Source of the DNA: JBBRBB01 sp038206235
GTDB taxonomy: Bacteria > Bacteroidota > Bacteroidia > Chitinophagales > Chitinophagaceae
DNA length: 64,000 bases
NCBI GenBank assembly: GCA_038206235.1
Contig: JBBRBB010000022.1
Coordinates: forward strand, 9,914-73,913
Reading direction: 5' to 3'
Shown piece after piece: positions 17,562 through 25,057 of this stretch. The position numbers and the translations under genes are program-made. Each line of letters starts with the position of its first letter. The first letter of the stretch is position 1. The notes beneath the pieces were generated by a model. That model had not been told where the DNA came from and made no database searches. It worked only from the letters and a program-made list of their open reading frames with translations.

Positions 17562-18767
17562 TTAAGCAGTTGACCTGAGCACTCCTAATTCTTTACCCAC
17601 CTTTGTAAATGCTGCTATGGCTGCATCTAAGTGATGTTGTTTATGCGCAGCGCTCAATTGCACTCTTATTCTTGCCTTATCTTTTGGTACAACAGGATAA
17701 AAAAATCCGATGACATAAATGCCTTCATCCAAAAGCTTTGATGCAAAGTTTTGTGCAACCACAGCATCGTACAACATAATAGGAACAATGGGATGTTCTC
17801 CGGGCTTTATATCAAAACCTGCATCGGTCATTTTTGTTCTGAAATATTTTGTATTGTATTCCAGCTTATCACGCAACGCTGTAGTTTCACTCAGCATATT
17901 CAATACTTCAATGGAAGCGCCTGCAATTGCAGGCGCCAGAGTATTTGAAAAAAGATAAGGTCTGCTGCGCTGTCTTAGCATTTCAATTATTTCTTTTCTT
18001 CCGCTGGTAAACCCGCCACTGGCTCCGCCCAATGCTTTGCCGAGTGTTCCTGTAATAATATCAATTCTTCCCATCACACCTCTATACTCATGAGTGCCTC
18101 TTCCTGTTTTGCCAAGGAAACCTGTGCTATGGCAATCATCAATCATAACAACAGCATCATATTTATCTGCGAGTTCGCAAATTTCATCAAGCTGTGCAAT
18201 AGTTCCATCCATGCTGAATGAGCCATCCGTAACAATGATGCGGCTTCGCAAATGTGAGCTATCAATTAATTTGTTTTCCAGGTCTTCCATATTATTGTGC
18301 TCATAGCGGTAACGTTGCGCTTTGCATAATCTTACTCCGTCAATAATAGATGCATGGTTAAGTGCATCGCTGATGATTGCATCCTGCTCATCAAATAAAG
18401 GTTCAAACACACCGCCATTTGCATCGAAGGCGGCGGCATATAAAATGGTATCCTCTGTGCCGAGAAATGCTGCAATCTTTTGTTCCAGTTCTTTATGAAT
18501 GTCTTGCGTGCCGCAGATAAAGCGAACACTGCTCATGCCATAGCCATGTGTATCAATAGTGCTGTGAGCTGCTTCAATTACTTTGGGATGAGAAGATAAG
18601 CCGAGATAATTATTAGCGCAAAAATTTAAAACGGTTTTGCCGTTTGCAATTATTTCTGCGCCCTGCTCGCTTGTGATTACTCTTTCTTTTTTAAATAATC
18701 CTGCAGATTCAATTTCATTTAATTCAATGCTTATACGGTTTACAAAATTTTCATTCATAGATGACAT
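17562..18767 (-). CDS. kbl: Glycine C-acetyltransferase (2-amino-3-ketobutyrate CoA ligase)
   Basis: This is a 401-residue PLP-dependent alpha-oxoamine synthase (fold type I). It cleaves 2-amino-3-ketobutyrate with CoA to glycine and acetyl-CoA in threonine breakdown. The motifs are NFCANNYLGLSSHP near residue 49, the PLP-stacking region IVTDGSFSMDG, DDCHSTGFLG, and the Schiff-base lysine in TGTLGKALGGASGG. The N-terminal arm and overall pattern match Kbl better than BioF or serine palmitoyltransferase. Threonine dehydrogenase is not adjacent. A second in-frame ATG at 18758 is equally possible as the start, given the promoter position. Confidence 0.9.
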   Translation of the reverse strand: MSSMNENFVNRISIELNEIESAGLFKKERVITSEQGAEIIANGKTVLNFCANNYLGLSSHPKVIEAAHSTIDTHGYGMSSVRFICGTQDIHKELEQKIAAFLGTEDTILYAAAFDANGGVFEPLFDEQDAIISDALNHASIIDGVRLCKAQRYRYEHNNMEDLENKLIDSSHLRSRIIVTDGSFSMDGTIAQLDEICELADKYDAVVMIDDCHSTGFLGKTGRGTHEYRGVMGRIDIITGTLGKALGGASGGFTSGRKEIIEMLRQRSRPYLFSNTLAPAIAGASIEVLNMLSETTALRDKLEYNTKYFRTKMTDAGFDIKPGEHPIVPIMLYDAVVAQNFASKLLDEGIYVIGFFYPVVPKDKARIRVQLSAAHKQHHLDAAIAAFTKVGKELGVLRSTA

Positions 18768-18777
18768 TTTAAGAGGG

Positions 18778-18785
18778 CAAAGGTA
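18778..18785 (-). promoter_or_regulatory. -7 promoter box of kbl
   Basis: On the minus strand this reads TACCTTTG, an exact TAnnTTTG match. It lies only 11 bases from the ATG at 18767, leaving almost no leader. This slightly favours initiation at the fourth codon (18758). Confidence 0.5.
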
Positions 18786-18831
18786 AGAGATGGGGGGAAG
18801 TTGAAAAGTTGAAAGGGTGAATGGATGAATA

Positions 18832-18862
18832 CATGGTCAGACCCCGGGACGGTCAGACCATG
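18832..18862. repeat. Hairpin with doubled GGTCAGACC
   Basis: GGTCAGACC occurs twice in direct orientation (from 18835 and from 18851), separated by CCGGGAC. The outer CATGGTC/GACCATG ends pair as a stem. It is GC-rich against an AT-rich background. It lies between the M23 peptidase stop and the kbl promoter, so it could end transcription or be a small repeat element. Confidence 0.45.
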
Positions 18863-19834
18863 TTAATCCAAACTCTGATTTGCAGATGCTGCAAGTTTTA
18901 GCAGGCGGTCGTACTGTTCGGGAGTAAGGTCATTATAAAAATAATAAATAGGGTCAACGGGATCACCATTTCTGTGCACTTCGTAATGGCAATGAGGTCC
19001 TGTGCTTTTTCCCGTGTTTCCCACATAACCTATTACCTGTCCTCTTTTAATTATTGTTCCCGGTTTTACTTTTATACGAAACATGTGGCCGTATAAGGTT
19101 TCATATCCAAATCCATGATTAATTACCACTTCGTTGCCATAACCGCCGGTATTAAACTCTGCTGTTTTTACAATGCCATCAGCCGTAGCATAAATAGGTG
19201 TGCCCTGTGGTGCAGTAAAATCAAGCCCTGCGTGGAATTTGGGTACTTTATACACAGGGTCAATGCGGGTACCAAAACCCGAAGCTATTCTTGTTAAATC
19301 CTTATTACTTACAGGTTGTATGGCGGGTATGGCGGCCAGTAATTTTTCCTTATTTTTTATCATCTCATCAATTTCATTATACGATTTTTCCTGGTATAAA
19401 AACCGAAGGGTAAGATTATTTAGTTGCGTTGCAATGCTCTTGAGTAATTGACTTTCTCCCATGCTTTGCACTAAATTCACTTCTTTGCTTTTTTCCATTT
19501 CCTTTAACCTTGCACTGTCAGGAATGGGTGATGATTCAAATATGGAACGATATACATTATTATCTCTCTTTTCAATTTCTGCCATCTTATTCTGCAAATC
19601 ATGTATTTGTTGCTGCATTATTCCGTAATTACTTGTAAGGTCTTCATTTTCCTGTTGCAGCATAATTATTTTTGGAGAATCAATATAACGAAATGCAATA
19701 GCAACAATAATCCCGGCAGTAACAATAGTAGTAGTAAAAAAACCGAATAGACGCAACAACTTTACACGCAATGGAGTTACCAGTTTTTCATATCGCAGGG
19801 TATGGGTATTATAAAAATATTTTATTTTTTTCAT
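18863..19834 (-). CDS. M23 (LytM-type) murein endopeptidase, membrane-anchored
   Basis: This 323-residue cell-wall peptidase cuts peptidoglycan cross-bridges in the periplasm. It has a short cytoplasmic N-terminus, one membrane helix near residues 30-52 and a coiled coil (about 60-100). The C-terminal M23 domain carries zinc ligands in HAGLDFTAPQGTP and HCHYEVHRNGDPVDP. Both M23 histidine motifs are intact, so it is probably catalytic rather than an EnvC-like activator. The frame extends to an ATG at 19858, but 19834 starts a MKKIKYFYN sequence typical of the family. Confidence 0.9.
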   Translation of the reverse strand: MKKIKYFYNTHTLRYEKLVTPLRVKLLRLFGFFTTTIVTAGIIVAIAFRYIDSPKIIMLQQENEDLTSNYGIMQQQIHDLQNKMAEIEKRDNNVYRSIFESSPIPDSARLKEMEKSKEVNLVQSMGESQLLKSIATQLNNLTLRFLYQEKSYNEIDEMIKNKEKLLAAIPAIQPVSNKDLTRIASGFGTRIDPVYKVPKFHAGLDFTAPQGTPIYATADGIVKTAEFNTGGYGNEVVINHGFGYETLYGHMFRIKVKPGTIIKRGQVIGYVGNTGKSTGPHCHYEVHRNGDPVDPIYYFYNDLTPEQYDRLLKLAASANQSLD

Positions 19835-19926
19835 GGGAGTTTCATTGATATTGTGCAATCACCATCACTAATCCACACGGTTTTTATCAGATATATAAGC
19901 ACATATATTCACTGCCGCAAATGTTT

Positions 19927-19934
19927 TATTTTTG
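19927..19934 (+). promoter_or_regulatory. -7 promoter box of alaS
   Basis: TATTTTTG matches TAnnTTTG exactly. It lies downstream of the first in-frame ATG (19921), so that ATG cannot be in the transcript. It supports starts at 19996 or 20002. Confidence 0.5.
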
Positions 19935-19995
19935 CTCTTTCGCAAAAAACAAAGATAGCTTCTTAGGCATTTATCAGCATCCTAAAATTTTATTG

Positions 19996-22653
19996 ATGAC
20001 AATGTTAAACAGCGCAGAAATACGACAAACCTTTCTCGATTTTTTTAAAAGCAAAGAGCATCAGATTTTACCTTCTGCACCGATTGTTATTAAGAATGAC
20101 CCCACACTTCTTTTTACCAATGCGGGCATGAATCAATTTAAAGATTATTTTCTCGGAAATAAAAAATCACCTTACACCCGTGTGGCGGACACACAAAAAT
20201 GTTTGCGTGTTAGTGGCAAGCATAACGACCTGGAAGAAGTTGGAGTTGATACTTATCATCACACTATGTTTGAAATGCTTGGCAACTGGAGCTTTGGAGA
20301 CTATTTTAAGAAAGAGGCAATTGCCTGGAGTTGGGAGTTGCTTACAGAAGTGTATAAAATTGATAAGAACAAATTATATGTAACCGTTTTTGAAGGAGAT
20401 GAAAAAGAGCAATTGTCAAAAGATGAAGAAGCAATTTATGAATGGAAAAATTTTATTGCAGAAGAAAGAATTTTATTTGGCAGCAAGAAAGATAATTTTT
20501 GGGAGATGGGCGATACAGGGCCATGTGGCCCCTGCACCGAAATTCATATTGATTGCAGAACAGAGGAAGAAAGAATTGCTGTTGATGGTAAAACGCTGGT
20601 AAATAAAGATCATCCGCAGGTAATTGAAATATGGAATGTTGTATTTATTCAATTCAACCGTTTAAAAGATGGCAGCTTAGAGCCATTGCCTGCAAAGCAT
20701 GTAGATACAGGAATGGGTTTTGAAAGACTGGTGCGTGTATTACAAGGCAAACAAAGCAATTATGATACGGATGTATTCACCGGAACAATTGCAGCAACTG
20801 AAAAGATAACAGGAAAGAAGTATGATGCATCAAGCTCTGCCTCCACCGGAGGGAGTTGGAGGGAGGCTGTTGCCTTTCGAGTAATCGCTGACCACATAAG
20901 GGCTATCTCATTCACTATTTCAGATGGGCAATTACCTTCTAACACAGGTGCAGGATATGTAATAAGAAGAATTTTGCGCAGAGCAGTTCGCTATTATTAT
21001 TCTCATCTTAATTATAAACAACCTTTATTGTTTCAGTTTGTAACTGTAATAAGCAAACAGTTTGAAAATGTTTTTCCTGAATTGGAGCATCAGATTGATT
21101 TTGTGAGTAAAGTAATTATGGAGGAAGAAGAAGGTTTTCTGAGAACATTAGAAAAAGGATTGAAAAAAATAGATGAAATAATTTCAGTCGTTTCTAAACA
21201 GCCTGGTAAAAGAATGAATGGCACAGAAGTGTTTGAGTTGTATGATACCTATGGTTTTCCGGTTGATCTTACAAGGCTGATAGCAACAGAAAATAATCTT
21301 ACTGTTGATGAAGAAGGTTTTAAAAAGGAAATGGAACAGCAAAAAAAGCGTAGCCGTGTTGCTACTGCAATTGATGCAGAAGACTGGGTAGTGCTGGATA
21401 CTTTTGCATTAAATGAATTTGTAGGATATGATTCACTTGAAATAAAAAGCAAAATTGTAAAATACCGGAAAGTAAAAGCGAAAGGGAAGGAGGCTTACCA
21501 AATAGTATTAGAAGCTTCTCCGTTTTATGCTGAAAGCGGCGGACAAGTTGGCGATACAGGAGAATTTAAAATTGGCGATAAAACCTTGCAGATTTTCGAT
21601 ACAAAAAAAGAAAATGAACTCATCATTCATTTTGCCGATAAACTTCCGGATAGTTTTGCAGAAGAAGTAATTGCAAAAGTTGATACTGAACGAAGAAAGG
21701 CTATTGCTGTTCATCACAGTGCTACACACTTATTACATGCCGCTTTGCGAAAGGTGCTTGGTACACATGTTACGCAAAAGGGAAGTCTTGTTAGTAATGA
21801 ACATTTGCGTTTCGACTTTTCTCATTTCGCCAAACTAACAGCAGAAGAGATTGCAACCGTTGAAGCAATGGTAAATGAAAAAATAAGAGAGAATATTCCT
21901 GTTACAATTACGAAAATGCCGAAAGAAGATGCATTGAAAAAGGGCGCTATGGCTTTATTCGGCGAGAAATATGGAGATGTGGTAAGAGTAGTAATCATTG
22001 ACCCAAACTATTCTGTTGAACTCTGCGGCGGCACTCATGTATACAATACAGGAGAGCTTGGTTTCTTTAAAATAAAACACGAAACTGCTATAGCTGCAGG
22101 TGTAAGAAGAATTGAAGCGGTAAGCGGAAAGCAGGCTGAAGAGTATGTGACAGTGCAATTCGAAACATTACATGCAATTAAGGAAGCGCTTAAGAGTCCA
22201 AAAGATATTCTGAAAGCGATTGAAAAATTGCAGGAAGATTCTAAGCAATTCATAAAAACAACTGAAGAATTAAAAAGACAACAAAGTTCTGGTTCAGTGG
22301 ATAGATTGATTCTAAAAAAAGAAAATATAAATGGATATGGATTTTATCATGATATAATCTTAAATGTTGATATAGACGTTTTAAAACTTATTGCTTCTGA
22401 GTTAGAAATAAAAAATGCAAAAAAAGAAATTGCTTTGCTTTTAGGAAAGAAAGATGGAAAAGTAAGCATTGTAGTTGCTTTGTCGAATGATTTAAAAGAT
22501 TCAGAAAAGCTTGATGCAAATAAAATTATCAAAGAACATATTGCTCCTTTAATTAAAGGTGGCGGGGGCGGTCAAAAAACTTTTGCAACAGCAGGCGGGC
22601 AGGATGCAAGTAACCTTCAGCAGGTGATTGAAAAAGTAAAAAGTTTATTGTAA
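19996..22653 (+). CDS. alaS: Alanyl-tRNA synthetase
   Basis: This protein of about 885 residues charges tRNA-Ala and edits mischarged Ser/Gly. The class II catalytic core starts at SAEIRQTFLDFF and includes motif 2 around TQKCLRVSGKHNDLE. The editing domain has HHSATHLLH and CGGTH zinc-binding motifs. The C-Ala domain ends in the conserved GGGGGQKTFATAGG segment. Start is 19996 or 20002 (both ATG), set by the upstream promoter box. The last 118 bases are present again, diverged, at 23128-23243. The stop codon overlaps the start of hicA by one base. Confidence 0.97.
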   Translation: MTMLNSAEIRQTFLDFFKSKEHQILPSAPIVIKNDPTLLFTNAGMNQFKDYFLGNKKSPYTRVADTQKCLRVSGKHNDLEEVGVDTYHHTMFEMLGNWSFGDYFKKEAIAWSWELLTEVYKIDKNKLYVTVFEGDEKEQLSKDEEAIYEWKNFIAEERILFGSKKDNFWEMGDTGPCGPCTEIHIDCRTEEERIAVDGKTLVNKDHPQVIEIWNVVFIQFNRLKDGSLEPLPAKHVDTGMGFERLVRVLQGKQSNYDTDVFTGTIAATEKITGKKYDASSSASTGGSWREAVAFRVIADHIRAISFTISDGQLPSNTGAGYVIRRILRRAVRYYYSHLNYKQPLLFQFVTVISKQFENVFPELEHQIDFVSKVIMEEEEGFLRTLEKGLKKIDEIISVVSKQPGKRMNGTEVFELYDTYGFPVDLTRLIATENNLTVDEEGFKKEMEQQKKRSRVATAIDAEDWVVLDTFALNEFVGYDSLEIKSKIVKYRKVKAKGKEAYQIVLEASPFYAESGGQVGDTGEFKIGDKTLQIFDTKKENELIIHFADKLPDSFAEEVIAKVDTERRKAIAVHHSATHLLHAALRKVLGTHVTQKGSLVSNEHLRFDFSHFAKLTAEEIATVEAMVNEKIRENIPVTITKMPKEDALKKGAMALFGEKYGDVVRVVIIDPNYSVELCGGTHVYNTGELGFFKIKHETAIAAGVRRIEAVSGKQAEEYVTVQFETLHAIKEALKSPKDILKAIEKLQEDSKQFIKTTEELKRQQSSGSVDRLILKKENINGYGFYHDIILNVDIDVLKLIASELEIKNAKKEIALLLGKKDGKVSIVVALSNDLKDSEKLDANKIIKEHIAPLIKGGGGGQKTFATAGGQDASNLQQVIEKVKSLL
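22536..22653 (+). repeat. alaS 3' end, first copy of a direct repeat
   Basis: This segment encodes the C-terminal residues from HIAPLIKGGGGG to the stop. It aligns along its length with 23128-23243 with 15 substitutions and a two-base gap (my count). Thirteen of the 15 substitutions are synonymous in the alaS frame. Confidence 0.9.
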
Positions 22654-22892
22654 TGAGCAAGCATGACAAACTAATTTTAAAACTTTTATTAGGTAACTCT
22701 GACAAGAATTTTGAATTTGCTGATGTAGTTAAATTACTTAGGCAGTTGGGATTTGAAATTAGAATCAAAGGAAGTCATCATATCTTTACAAAAGAAAATG
22801 TTGATGAAATTATTAATCTGCAACCATTGAATAATAACAAAACAAAACCCTATCAAGGTAAAACAAGTAAGAAGAATTTTATTAAAGTATAA
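22653..22892 (+). CDS. hicA: HicA family mRNA interferase toxin
   Basis: This 79-residue toxin has a dsRNA-binding-like fold; HicA proteins cleave mRNA. The catalytic histidine lies in IKGSHHIF (residues 39-45), and the C-terminal KPYQ segment is typical. The frame is intact. The ATG overlaps the alaS stop by one base, so toxin translation may be coupled to that of an essential synthetase gene. The partner hicB follows after 11 bases. The gene lies between two copies of the alaS 3' end. Confidence 0.88.
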   Translation: MSKHDKLILKLLLGNSDKNFEFADVVKLLRQLGFEIRIKGSHHIFTKENVDEIINLQPLNNNKTKPYQGKTSKKNFIKV

Positions 22893-22903
22893 ATTCATTA
22901 CAG

Positions 22904-23119
22904 ATGAAGAATTTTAAATATGAAATAATTATTTATTGGAGTAACGAAGATGATGCTTTTATTGCCGAAGTGCCCGAGCTTGCTGGCTGCATGGCAGATG
23001 GTAAATCATACAAGGAAGCATTGCATAATGCAGAGATTATTATTGAAGAATGGCTTGAAGCAGCTTCAGAATTTGGCCGCCCCATACCCGAACCGAAAGG
23101 TAAATTGATATACGCATAG
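22904..23119 (+). CDS. hicB: HicB family antitoxin
   Basis: This 71-residue partial RNase-H-fold antitoxin neutralises HicA. The fold signature is visible: the YEIIIYWSNEDDAFIAEVPELAGCMADG strands, separated here as YEIIIYWSNEDDAF and IAEVPELAGC, then the ALHNAEIIIEEWLEAA helix. There is no added C-terminal DNA-binding domain, so autoregulation would need another mechanism. It is the second gene of the cassette in the order toxin then antitoxin. It ends nine bases before the second alaS 3'-end copy. Confidence 0.88.
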   Translation: MKNFKYEIIIYWSNEDDAFIAEVPELAGCMADGKSYKEALHNAEIIIEEWLEAASEFGRPIPEPKGKLIYA

Positions 23120-23127
23120 ATATAGGC

Positions 23128-23243
23128 ACATATTGCTCCTCTGATCAAAGATGGTGGGGGTGGACAAAAAACATTTGCAACAGTAGGGGCAGGATGCAAG
23201 CAATCTGCAGCAAGTAATTGAGAAAGTAAAAAGTTTATTGTAA
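23128..23243 (+). pseudogene. Second, diverged copy of the alaS 3' end
   Basis: These 116 bases match 22536-22653 over their full length. Both copies end in the same AAAGTAAAAAGTTTATTGTAA context. Third-position changes dominate, for example TTA to CTG, ATT to ATC and GAA to GAG. A two-base deletion and Gly-to-Asp and Ala-to-Val changes show it is no longer under selection. The pattern is that of an orthologous alaS allele from a related strain, not a recent duplication. It reads as an integration scar around hicAB. Confidence 0.88.
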
Positions 23244-23268
23244 TTTACATTCTTTAAAAAATATCATC

Positions 23269-23568
23269 GTGAAAATATATAATTATACAGTGGTTATTGA
23301 GAAAGATGAAGATGATAAATATTTGGCTATTTGCCCAGCACTTCAAGGTTGTTATTCTGAGGGAACTACTAAGGAAGAGGCCTTAGAAATGATAAAAGAT
23401 GCCATTAAAAAATTTCACTTTAGCAGGTAAAGCGGCAGTCATGCCATTTATGCTAATCAGCATGGCATAAAAGTTACAATTCCAATTCATGGTAAAAAAG
23501 ATTTAGGCAAAGGAATTTTAAAACAGATAATAAAAGATGCAGGTCTTAGTAATGAAGATTTGCTATAA
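23269..23568 (+). pseudogene. Fused hicB-hicA relic with internal stop
   Basis: A GTG at 23269 opens a HicB-like frame (YTVVIEKDEDDKYLA, then CPALQGCYSEG and a helix) to about codon 47. Without a frame change it passes into the C-terminal half of a HicA toxin: FSR, stop at 23428-23430, SGSHAIYAN, VTIPIHGKKDLGKG and a terminal helix to TAA at 23566-23568. The internal TAA stands where HicA proteins often have Gln (CAA). A deletion removed the hicB end and hicA start, and a nonsense change followed. Gene order is hicB-hicA, opposite to the neighbouring intact pair. Confidence 0.75.
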
Positions 23569-23734
23569 AATCCTAAACTCATTCATGCTGTTTTAGAATA
23601 AATTTTTTTGTTTCTCGAGATTTCATTTTCAACGCCCCATTTATTTATTTAACTTTTCCGAAACCTTTCGTATTTGAAATTCTTTCCTACTTTTGAATCT
23701 ACTAAAAATTTCGTAGAATCTAAAATAATAAAGT

Positions 23735-24706
23735 ATGAATACTCATTTCAAATCAATCACTTTCGCTTTAATGACAAGCGCAATATCATTATCTCTCTTC
23801 GCCCAGGATGAAATTTCACCTGATTCAAAAGATTCCAAAACGGAAAGTATCATCATTCGCAAAAAAGGAGATAGTAAAGAAAAACTGAACATAATAGTTG
23901 ATGGTGATAAGATTACAGTTAATGGCAAACCGCTTGATGAATTCCAAAGCGAAGACATAGAAATACGCCGGGATGAAGATAATGATTTTGATATGATGAA
24001 TATGCCCAGACCACCTATGCCGCCGGGCAAACCTGAAATTTTTCGGAATTATATGAAAACAATTAATGGAAATCATGCCTTTTTAGGTGTAATGACCGAA
24101 GCCACAAAAGAAGGAGCTAAAATCACCGACGTTACAAAAGAAAGCCCGGCAGAAAAAGCCGGTTTAAAAGAAGGTGATATAATTACAAAAGTTGATAATG
24201 AAAATATCAGCAGTCCCGATGACCTTTATAAAGCAGTAGGCAAGCATAAGGCAGATGATAAAGTAGCGATTATCTATAAACGTAATGATAAAGAATATAC
24301 AGCAACGACAACGCTTACGCAAAGCAAAGAGATGCATGTATATGGCTTTAACGGCGATAAGGATTTTGATTTTAAAATAGCTCCGCCCGAAATGCCAAAC
24401 TCTCCTTATTTCTTTCATTGGAATAATAAGCAAAGGCTTGGTGTACAGGCGCAGGATACCGAAGATGGCAAAGGTGTAAAAGTGCTGGAAGTAGAAGACG
24501 AATCACCTGCTGAAAAAGCCGGTTTAAAAGAAGACGATGTAATAACACAGGTTAATAATAAGGCAATTGCTTCTGTAGATGACTTGAAAGAAAGCGTGAA
24601 AGATGTAAAAGATGGAGATACCGTAAAACTTACATATCGGCGCAATAATCAAACGCAAACAGTTGATATAAAGTTCCCCAAAGAATTAAAAACAATTGAT
24701 CTTTGA
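23735..24706 (+). CDS. Exported tandem-PDZ protein without protease domain
   Basis: This 323-residue protein has a signal peptide (cleavage near LSLFAQ). A charged, acidic stretch with a Pro-rich MPRPPMPPGKPE segment follows, and then two PDZ domains near 115-200 and 230-320. Both carry the same ESPAEKAGLKEGD/DDVIT core and are clearly homologous. DegP/HtrA proteases have such a PDZ pair, but the trypsin-like domain is absent here. It is probably a periplasmic adaptor that binds protein C-termini. It is monocistronic with a strong terminator. Confidence 0.75.
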   Translation: MNTHFKSITFALMTSAISLSLFAQDEISPDSKDSKTESIIIRKKGDSKEKLNIIVDGDKITVNGKPLDEFQSEDIEIRRDEDNDFDMMNMPRPPMPPGKPEIFRNYMKTINGNHAFLGVMTEATKEGAKITDVTKESPAEKAGLKEGDIITKVDNENISSPDDLYKAVGKHKADDKVAIIYKRNDKEYTATTTLTQSKEMHVYGFNGDKDFDFKIAPPEMPNSPYFFHWNNKQRLGVQAQDTEDGKGVKVLEVEDESPAEKAGLKEDDVITQVNNKAIASVDDLKESVKDVKDGDTVKLTYRRNNQTQTVDIKFPKELKTIDL

Positions 24707-24730
24707 TTTCTTTTAGAGTTCTCCAATGTG

Positions 24731-24757
24731 AACCACTGCAAAAAACAGTGGTTTTTA
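24731..24757 (+). terminator. Rho-independent terminator of the PDZ gene
   Basis: AACCACTG (24731-24738) and CAGTGGTT (24746-24753) form a perfect stem around a seven-base A-rich loop, followed by T residues. Confidence 0.85.
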
Positions 24758-24799
24758 TTTCTCAAAAATTAATTTTACAAATTTTGCTTTAATTGTAAT

Positions 24800-24807
24800 T
24801 ATCTTTG
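24800..24807 (+). promoter_or_regulatory. -7 promoter box of tatA
   Basis: TATCTTTG matches TAnnTTTG exactly and is followed by C, as is common. It lies 27 bases upstream of the ATG at 24834. Confidence 0.55.
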
Positions 24808-24833
24808 CTCTTCACCATTTAAAACTTTATACT

Positions 24834-25028
24834 ATGGGAAGCTTAGGTATGCCAGAAATAATTGTAATCTGTATTGCAATTTTAATTTTGTTTGGCGGAA
24901 GAAAAATTCCGGAATTCATGAGAGGTTTGGGAAAAGGAATCAGAGAATTTAACGATGCAAAAAGCAATGTAAGAAGAGAGCTGGAAGAAGGCATGAAGGA
25001 AAAAGATACACCTACTACCACTACTTAA
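24834..25028 (+). CDS. tatA: Sec-independent translocase subunit TatA/TatE
   Basis: This 64-residue membrane protein forms the pore component of the twin-arginine export system. It has a short N-terminal membrane helix (PEIIVICIAILILF), the conserved FGGRKIPE hinge, an amphipathic helix (RGLGKGIREF) and a polar acidic tail. TatC is not adjacent, which is usual in Bacteroidota. gatA starts 29 bases downstream and may be co-transcribed. Confidence 0.93.
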   Translation: MGSLGMPEIIVICIAILILFGGRKIPEFMRGLGKGIREFNDAKSNVRRELEEGMKEKDTPTTTT

Positions 25029-25057
25029 TCGTAATACCTTAAAAAACGCTTTAGCCT

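Noticed and set aside
17562..18767. BioF or serine palmitoyltransferase
   Set aside because: Motifs and length fit the alpha-oxoamine synthase family generally, but the N-terminal arm and overall pattern fit Kbl best, and no biotin or sphingolipid genes adjoin.
23269..23430. Functional second HicB antitoxin of 53 residues
   Set aside because: The C-terminal helix is replaced by HicA-like sequence and the frame continues past the stop as HicA, so it is a relic.
24164..24645. Long antisense open frames in the PDZ gene and elsewhere
   Set aside because: They lack starts with coding character and mirror the codon pattern of the sense gene; similar shadows occur across polA, alaS and the GT117 gene.
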